Position numbers and translations under genes: made by a program. This document shows positions 56,389 through 64,000 of a stretch of DNA of 64,000 nucleotides, piece by piece. The stretch is from Beroe forskalii. Its lineage: Eukaryota > Ctenophora > Nuda > Beroida > Beroidae. The notes beneath the pieces are model-generated. The model was not told the DNA's origin and ran no database searches. It saw nothing but the letters and a program-made list of their open reading frames with translations. Positions within the stretch are counted from its first letter, which is position 1. The number at the start of each line of letters is the position of its first letter. The DNA lies in contig WFMF01000136.1 of NCBI GenBank assembly GCA_011033025.1, forward strand, positions 310,001 to 374,000. Direction: 5' to 3'.

Positions 56389-58945
56389 AATTTATTGTCA
56401 TTGATGTTTCTTATTTCAGTTGGCAGAGAGTTCCACACTTTAGCACCTAGATAGTAGAAATTTTTGAGGTTCTTCGATTTAGGTGTATATAAATTGCAAC
56501 TTGTACCATCCCTACTACCTCCCGAGATATAACTAAATTTGTTAATAAAGTTGGAGGGACTTTCCCCTTTCAAAATTTTAAACATATAAGAGGATAAGTG
56601 AACTTGACGCCTAAGATGAAGAGGTAGCCATTTCATATCTCTATATACATTTATGCTACTTTCCGTTTTTTCGACACCTAAAGCTATTTTTGCAACTTTT
56701 TTATAAAGAATATCAAGTTCATGAAGCTTAGTCTTAGATGCTTTACCATAAATGGTATCTAGATAGTCAAAATGTGGGAGTACTAGAGAGTTAGCAAACA
56801 TTTTCCTGTATTTTATCGGTAATAAACTACTTCCTCTATACATAGCTCCTATTCTCTTATGTATTTTCTTCTTGATGTAGTCAGTGTGGAAGTCAAATTT
56901 AAGGCGATTATCAACCATGAGTCCAAGATATTTAAAGATCTTACATTCTTTAATGGCATAGTTATCAATCAATTTAATCTTTACAGAGAACTGTGCATTG
57001 TCAAATACTTATACTTTTGTCTTATCTATGTTAAGAGATAATTTATTAGCACGCAGCCACTTTATGATAGTGAGCATTTCTATTTTGATACTTAAGTATG
57101 TCTTACGACAGATATTTTCAAATAGGAGTGCTCCATCATCAGCAAATAGGTAAGGGTGAGAAAGATTACATGCATTTACAATATCATTAATATATATACT
57201 AAACAATACAGTAATGGCCCTAGAAGACTACCTTGAGGGACACCAAATTGTATAAGAGTATAAGTAAATAGATACTTTTTTGATTTAGGAATTTTGTAGC
57301 TTGTTCTATCAAATATTTTATCAAACATGTCTAGAGTGAGATAAGAAGTAGAGTGGTTTTTCCTAAAGCCATATTGATGGTTGCTTAAAAGCTTGTTATT
57401 CTCAAAATAATTAGTGAGTTGCTGATTAACACTATTTTCAATACATTTGGACACTAATGGTAATATTGAGATGGGGCGGTAGTCATTGGGGTCGTTCAAG
57501 TCCCCACCTTTAAAGATGGGGGATACAACAGCAACCTTACATTTGTCAGGGAACTGGCCTGTTGATAGACTGAGATTAACGATGTATGTTATGCTAGGTA
57601 TTATAATTGGTAGTATGCATTTGAAGACTTTTAGAGGTAGCTGGTCAGTTATAGCTTTAGAAGATGGTAATGACAAGATGTAAGATTTTACAGAATCACT
57701 GGTAACTTCATTAAAAGAATTAAGATAGCAATTTGTATCCCTAGGAGGCATAAAATCATGATATGTTACATTATCTAATACAGGTACTTTTGCATTCAGC
57801 TTAGGACCTATTTCACAAAAGTGCCTGTTCAAGTTTTCAGCATCTATACTATTATTATCATGATGTATTAGTGGCAAGTTTTATGGTTTTCCAAATTCCT
57901 TTGAGATCATTCTTTGCACTTTTTGCTTTGAGGTCATTTACAAGATTCTCCCGCTTATTGGCTTTGGTTAAACTGTTAGTTAGGTTTCTTTGTTTCCTGT
58001 ATTCATCCCATGCAAGATGTGCACTTGTACACCTGTTACAAATATTACAATTGTTGCAGTTAGATTCTTCAACTTTCCTAAGTTTCCTTTTGAACTTTCT
58101 ATGCAATTTCCTTTTATTTCTAATGGCATTCAAAGTTTCTAGAGAAGGTTTATAAATAAATTTTTCATGCTTTCTTATTGTTTTAATAGGAAAAAATGGT
58201 CATGATACTTATTTAAGTTTCCTTCAAGAATTGACAGGGCAGTGTCAATATTGCTACTTTGAAATAAAGGGGTGAAGTCCAGATGTGCTAAATATGTTTG
58301 AAACGCCTTAATATTATTAGAGTTATAGTCATGAAAGGTTATTTTTTCGAATTTAGGAGGCTTTTCTACCTTAAATTGAAGCTCACACGATATGGCATAG
58401 TGATCTCCTATACATTCATTTAGTACTGTTGAGTTTTCAAAGTCAGAATAGCAATTAGTCATGATAACATCAATGGTACTGTTAGTAAATTTATTTCCTC
58501 TCTTTGCAACTCTAGTGTAATTTTGGATAGTTTGAACCATGTTGAAAGACTTTAGGGTAGAATCAAGTTTTCTGTATTCAAGATCATTTATCTTATTTTG
58601 ATCTACATTGATATCACCTATCCAAATAACTTTTTTGCCTTTAAGCTTATTCATACATTCAGTAAAGTAGTCTAAGAAGTTATCTAATTTGCAAAAACCT
58701 GTTGAGCGATAGAATCCACAGATATAATAGTTGCTGCTTTTTATTCTTATCCATGTTGCTTCAATATTTGATACATTAGTGGGAATTTTGACTTTTTCAT
58801 CATAGGCAACCTTCTTACTTACCATTAGTCCACACCCTCCTCTAGAGCCTGTGCCTCTATCTTTACGTACAAAACTATAATTAGCAGGAATGTTGAGAGT
58901 TTCAGTGTCTATAGTAGTATTGGTATGAAATCCAATATCTTAAGG
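56389..58945 (-). pseudogene. Decayed, 5'-truncated LINE (endonuclease and reverse transcriptase)
   Basis: In transcript order: an apurinic-type endonuclease part (58175-58825, extending to ~58940) with WIGDINVD, STIDVIMTN and GDHYAISCEL; a linker with a Cys-rich patch (57858-58133); reverse transcriptase (57176-57877) with DYRPISILPLVSK, YGFRKNHST and GVPQGSLLGPLL; a segment with the catalytic FADD box (57009-57206); and a C-terminal part (56337-56972) with WNSLPTEIR. Several frame changes and the missing ORF1 and 5' end show it is dead. The motifs fit the CR1/L2/Jockey type; I cannot assign the clade. Confidence 0.85.
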
Positions 58946-59041
58946 GAATACTACAAACATAACAAAATACTGCATATCTAATTCAAGGATTGACATGAGA
59001 CCTGGAAGAGACTAAACTGTGTATCATCAGCGGTTGAATAA

Positions 59042-59190
59042 CAGTGGCATGTCGAACTCATATGTGTGCGGCTTTTCAATGCGTGGCGTTATTGTGCGCG
59101 GCTTACCGCCTGTAATTAACAGGCAGCAAGCCGCGCACGATTATGCCGCGCATGGAAAAGCTGCACACATATGAGTTCGACATGCCCCTG
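59042..59190. mobile_element. 149-bp hairpin MITE
   Basis: CAGTGGCATGTCGAACTCAT at the left pairs with ATGAGTTCGACATGCCCCTG at the right, and the interior continues the hairpin (GTGCGCGGCTT / AAGCCGCGCAC). Almost the whole unit is a palindrome. No clear target duplication. Confidence 0.8.
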
Positions 59191-60101
59191 TAAAGGATTA
59201 GGGGTATTACATTAAAGGGACTTGGCCCATTAGAATGTGAGGGGCATGTATAACACATTGGTTGAATGAAATTGGTCTTGAATCAATCATTTGATTTCGA
59301 CTGATATGTTTCACACAGAAAATCTTTGACCTAGTAAGGAAATTACTACAAAATTGCCTAATTAGTAATCAAACACAAATAAGCAATTTTGGTTTTGTAA
59401 ACACCAAATGAAATGTTTTAACCCTGATTTTCAGGAGAAGCATCTCTCAAGATGAAGTATTGGATCAGGATGCATGCCACTTCTCATTAATTTTATTAAT
59501 GTGCAACGTAAAAGGACACAAATAACCCGGATCCATCCACCGGTCCTCTACTTCTCTTCACTAAGTGTTTTGCTTAATTTCTTGATGCTTGAGTACAAAC
59601 AAAGACCAAAGAGCAAGTTTCAGTTTCATTCAGGCAGGTGGTCACTGCACTTGACGGTGCTATACCCTGGTACCAGGGGTGACTGCTGGGGGCCTACTCA
59701 TAAAAGCTCTCGCAATTTAAACACTCAAAGCTGAGGTAGGTATTGACTGAAGATGCCTGCACACCACTCATCTTGGTGTGACTCACTTGGATCCTGCTGC
59801 TCTCCACATTGGATTACCGAAAGGGATCATGTTGGTGTTCAAGTACGGAGTTGGAGAAAAGTCTTGCAGATTGATGTCTTGAAGAAAGATTTCTTTTTAA
59901 TTCAAAAACACCAAATGAAGTTGATAGATTGACTCATTCCATAAACTGATGTGTTATACAGGCCCCTGATATTCCTATAATTGAAATGGCACTCAAACAC
60001 TCAAATAGATAGTGATCTCTGACAGCTGATTCACATTCAGATGTTTATTTGTTATTAGTAAAGTGAACATCAAGGAGTCTGGCAAGTCTTGATGGCAAAC
60101 A
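59191..60101. other. Intergenic DNA left of the second duplication copy
   Basis: Contains the dispersed repeat at 59725-59905. The 86-codon + frame at 59474 has no recognisable domain and I do not call it a gene. Confidence 0.35.
59725..59905 (-). repeat. Dispersed repeat, inverted copy of 22780-22990
   Basis: Shares, in opposite orientation, AGTCTTGCAGATTGATGTCT and GATGCCTGCAC with the copy in the 5' flank of the CDP-DAG synthase gene. Non-coding. Confidence 0.6.
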
Positions 60102-60425
60102 CTCATTTCATGGTTTGTCAGCTAGTGTAAATAGCTAAATACCACCCATGGTACCATGATCAGACTTTGCTTCGGTTTTTATTTGTGCTGTGCGCCACAT
60201 TTCAACATTAGAGCATTTACATTCTATCAACTTCAACTGCACACTCTGTCACCTATTATACACCACACTATCATCTCTGTTTGTGTCACCCCTGACACCA
60301 ATCTCTGCCACCCCTGACAGTTGACACCAATCTCTGTCATCCTTTGACACCAATTAAGTATGATCTGTAATTGGACTGTAACTAATATTTCTATTTTCTA
60401 TTTCTATTTCCATACTTTTTCTAAG

Positions 60426-61386
60426 GTACGTTGATGCTCTCAATGACCTTGATGTGAAGCGGTGTAGTGAAGACCCTACCGTAGCTGCCTTACTCAGTCA
60501 ATTTGAGAGGTACTCTCAAACTGACTTGACGGACGAGATCAAATCTCTCAAGGTAACAGCTGCTTCCCAACTTTTTGCGCGTCTACTCTTTACATACTCC
60601 CAAATTCCCACTTTACATACACTCCATACTTCTATTCTTGAAGGGGAGTATGTAGTGCATGCCATGTAATCGTAAAAGTTGGGAAATGGGAATAAGGAAT
60701 AGGGATTCCCACTTTGTACAAAGCATGTACAACATGATATTAATCCCTATTCCCTCATTCTGCAATTTACAAGGTAGTGGCCAGGTAGCGCAGTGGTTAG
60801 GGTGTCGTACTTTCAATCGCGAGGATGGTGGTTCGATTCCCGGCCTTGCCTACCGTGCTAAGGGTGAGAACTCTCACCTAAGCACCCACACGGTTCACTC
60901 AGCCGAGCGTACAGGAAACTGTGCGGGAGGGTTAAATGAGGAAGAAAGTATGGATTACACTTCCTTAACCATCACTGGCCTGTTTACTTGAATCCTTCGA
61001 TTCCTGTGATTGGCTGTTACAGCTGTTGGAATAGAAGTAAAACCTTCGAAATAAAAAAATTACAAAGCATGTACTTATGGATAGCAAACTCAGCTGTTCC
61101 AAGTCCCACTTTGAGCATACTCATATAGCTAGAGCTATCGTCTATTTCCCGTGTAATGAGGACGATTACACACTCCCCTTATTACACAGCATGTGTTACA
61201 TATTGCCATGTTCCCACTTTGTACCTCACTCCCATTTCCCACTTTGTACCTCACTCCCATATTCCCACTCTCCACATATAAGACTGTATAACATACTCCC
61301 CACTCCCCCAGGCTAAGCTGTGCTATTTGACGCTCTCAATGCCAGTATACTACGTTCTCCAGCCGGACTATCAGTACGCTATAAGG
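60426..61386 (+). CDS. Two exons duplicated from the gene ending at 5344
   Basis: Exons 60426-60552 and 61312-61386 match 3579-3705 and 4579-4653 with the same splice sites. The first differs at four bases (CCC/CCT, ACT/ACC, GAT/GAC, GAA/GAG), all synonymous; the second is identical. The third exon is not seen: a 2.5-kb foldback element follows and the window ends. Whether a complete second gene exists depends on sequence to the right. Upstream exons are also missing, as in copy 1. The family is unrecognised. Confidence 0.55.
60777..60950 (+). mobile_element. tRNA-derived SINE (copy 2)
   Basis: A-box-like TAGCGCAGTGGTTAGGG near 60785 and B box GGTTCGATTCC at 60830-60840. It was carried along in the segmental duplication and is uninterrupted here, so it shows the intact SINE body. 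Confidence 0.75.
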
Positions 61387-61485
61387 GTGAGTAATCTACT
61401 CTTCAGTTGGACCCCGTTATTTCACAATCCCCAAATAATTTCATGTTGCTGATGATCGCTGCATCATAATCAGTTCGCAGAATTT

Positions 61486-63985
61486 ATGTACTTTAGAGGC
61501 GTAAGACGAACACGCAGACAATATAGAGCCCTGCGCGAGCAGGGCTCTATATAATATTTAAATGTCGACAGCGAAGCTGGAGACATTTAAATAATTTAGA
61601 GTGCGAGGCGAAGCGAAGCTGAGCCGAGTGCTCTAAATCATATTTCTGCGGTGAGTTTGAGCCTCTAAAAGTACTATAGTAGTCGAACGGTGTACACAAG
61701 ACACACCCTGTACACAACAAGCACACATTACCTTATATGGTAATAATAAAAATGCTTGTTTACACAAAATAAAAAAAGCGCATAACTCAGCCGTTTTTGA
61801 GCAATTTTGATCAAATTTTCAGGATATTACGGGCAAGATATGACCAATATGATCCTGGAGTAGCTAACATTTTTGACCTCCACAAATTGAGTTATGACAA
61901 ATAAACTGGTGTTTTGTTTTCAAGTTACCGCTTAATAAGTGGCTTTTCGGTCATAACTCCGCTTCTGGGGCTCAAAAATGAATCTAAACTTCACTGAGAT
62001 GTTGCTCATATCTAGCTCTTGATATCCTGAAAGTTTCATCAAGTTTGCTCAAAAAACCTCGGAGATATGCACATTTTTGTAACGCAAAAGCAAAGGTCGC
62101 GTAGATGTGTATTTAAATTGGTATAGTAGTCTCACGACAAGGTTTGGCTGATATAAAGGGCAGTACTATTTTAATCTATGAACTACAGTACAGAAGTGCT
62201 GTAGTCCGATCAGTCCATATCTTTTGGTTACAAAATGTAAATAAGTTATGAACCACAATAAACACACATGCAATCATAGACGAGTTAAGTCAGACCATAT
62301 GCATCCATGACGTATCAGTGCAGTTAAATTTACATAGAAAGAATAAATGAATTTTAAAAAATAATAATTTAAGGCCAAAAGTTGACAAAAAATGCTCAAG
62401 GGCTAAATGGGTCATCAGTTGGGCAAGGGTGATTGTGTAGCACAAAGTGTACTACACACGATTTTTCGGCCTCCAAGCCCAAGAAACCTACACCCCGGAG
62501 GCCGCACATATAGAAGGTGAAACCATTCCATATGTACCCCGAACCGTAACCAAACTATTAAAAAGCTTTCAGTTGGATGAGAGGAATAAATGTAAACAGA
62601 TAAACATATAAATAAGATAGATAAACATATAAATAAGAAATCTTGCAGTTTAATGTTTGACAAAACTTACTTCATTTTTCACTCATTCACCAAAAAATGT
62701 AGTTAGCGAACGTTAGTAAAAGTAAAGAAAAAGAATCAATAGAAGTAAGTGTAGGTAAAGGAAAAGGTAGAAATAGCGATCATGGGATGCTACTAATTGG
62801 AATAATATGTGAATTTTATGGAAAATAAAACATTGCATAGGTAACAAAGGTAAAAGAAGGAGGAGTAATTACTGCTGGAATAAAAAAGATTAGATAAGAT
62901 AATTGTTGTAAGCCACAAGAAAAGAAAATAGACGGTCTGTCTCCCAGGTATCAGGTTGGTGCCAGTGATGAGAATTAATGAGATTTATCTAATTACAAAT
63001 CAGTGGGAAAACAAGTGAAGTGGGTTGGTAGGTGATTTTAGAATTCCGGATACGTGGTTAGAGATAGAATTATGAGACGGCGAGAATTATGTGAGGTTGA
63101 GAGGCTTTGATTTAGTTTTTAAGGTATGAAGTAAGTAAGAAGTAAATATCATTAAATTCAAGGGTCATGTTGTATTTACTTAAAATATCCTTCTTTGTGA
63201 GGTACTTGAAGAGTTTTTTCATTAGGATGTATCTCTTACAACCTTTAGATTCCATATTTTTAATTATTTTTAATTATTTTTAATTATTATATTCCATATA
63301 TCCGTAGAGTCGTGTTCTACACGCGTTTTATATCATGTGTCTGTTATGACACAACTTTAAAAGTAAATCTATGCGACCTTTGCTTTTGCGTTACAAAAAT
63401 GTGCATATCTCCGAGGTTTTTTGAGCAAACTTGATGAAACTTTCAGGATATTTAGAGCTAGGCAAAAGCAAAATCTCAGTGAAGTTTAGATTCATTTTTG
63501 AGCTCCAGAGGCGGAGTTATTACCGAAAAGCTAGTTATAAAGCGGTAACTTTTAGCCAAAACACCGGTTTATTTGTCATAACTCAATTTCTGAAGGTCAA
63601 AAATGTTAGCTACTCCAGGGTTATATTGGTCATATCTTGCCCGTAATATCCTGAAAATTTGATCGGGATTGCTCAAAAAACGGCTGAGTTATGCGCTTTT
63701 TTGTTTTGTGTGAACAAGCATTTCTTACTATTACCATATAAGGTAATGTGTGCTTGTTGTGAACAGGGTGTGTCCCGTGTACACCGTTCGACTACTATAG
63801 TACTTTAGAAGCTCAGACTCACCGCAGAAATATGATTTAGAGCACTCGGCTCAGCTTCGCTTCGCCTCGCACTCTAAATCATTTAAATGTCTCCAGCTTC
63901 GCTGTCGACATTTAAATATTATAAAGCCCTGCTTGCGCAGGGCTTTATAATGTCTGCGTGTTCGTCTTACGCTTCTAAAGTACAT
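61486..63985. mobile_element. 2.5-kb foldback element
   Basis: Left end ATGTACTTTAGAGGCGTAAG and right end CTTACGCTTCTAAAGTACAT pair. The outer ~300 bp are near-perfect inverted repeats (including AGCCCTGC-x-CGAGCAGGGCT, CTGGAGACATTTAAAT and GCTGAGCCGAGTGCTCT), and pairing continues with lower identity to ~600 bp. The centre is AT-rich and non-coding. Short palindromes inside each arm make secondary hairpins. Confidence 0.88.
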
Positions 63986-64000
63986 ATGTAATTACAGGGT

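Larger units (their letters stand above)
60102..61482. repeat. Segmental duplication, copy 2 (partner 3315-4789)
   Basis: Near-identical, same strand, to 3315-4789, including SINE and two exons. It lacks the ~110-bp MITE present in copy 1, and its right boundary is cut by the foldback element at 61486. Confidence 0.9.

Overview
The window is AT-rich animal nuclear DNA. It has spliced genes with GT-AG introns, long introns packed with short non-autonomous transposons, a tRNA-derived SINE and non-LTR retrotransposon fragments. Gene content and transposon style suggest an invertebrate metazoan. I cannot name the phylum from sequence alone.

Layout. Positions 2-583 carry the 3' end of an unrecognised gene (+). 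Positions 3579-5344 hold the last three exons of another unrecognised gene (+). A segmental duplication at 60102-61482 repeats two of those three exons. Four recognisable genes follow, all on the minus strand: a CDP-diacylglycerol synthase (14 coding exons, 7620-22629, 419 aa), a UFD2-family ubiquitin chain elongation factor closest to UBE4B (15 coding exons, 29097-46793, 1157 aa), STAM, an ESCRT-0 subunit (one coding exon, 47822-49390, 522 aa), and a SETDB1-like protein (one coding exon, 50709-54356). I reconstructed both spliced genes exon by exon, and reading phase is conserved across every junction. The SETDB1-like protein keeps Tudor-like, MBD-like and Zn3Cys9 pre-SET regions but has lost the SET catalytic motifs.

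Between and inside the genes are foldback elements (1510-2191, 10753-11445, 23590-27522, 61486-63985), elements with 8-bp target duplications like hATs (4798-5224, 44587-45788), two Helitron-like elements (34247-34855, 37096-37457), a decayed LINE (56389-58945, -), and two LINE ORF1-type reading frames in an intron of the CDP-DAG synthase gene. One of these lies in an insertion flanked by 46-bp direct repeats inside a MITE.

The most unusual pattern is tandem amplification seeded at exon edges. A ~3.8-kb array (about 70 units of ~52 bp) in a UBE4B intron is built from the junction of the next exon, so nearly every unit carries a copy of its 3' splice site. A ~20-bp minisatellite begins exactly at the stop codon of the 3579-5344 gene. 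A UBE4B 5' splice site is itself duplicated in tandem. The genes are not an operon. STAM and UBE4B both act in ubiquitin pathways, but their adjacency may be chance.
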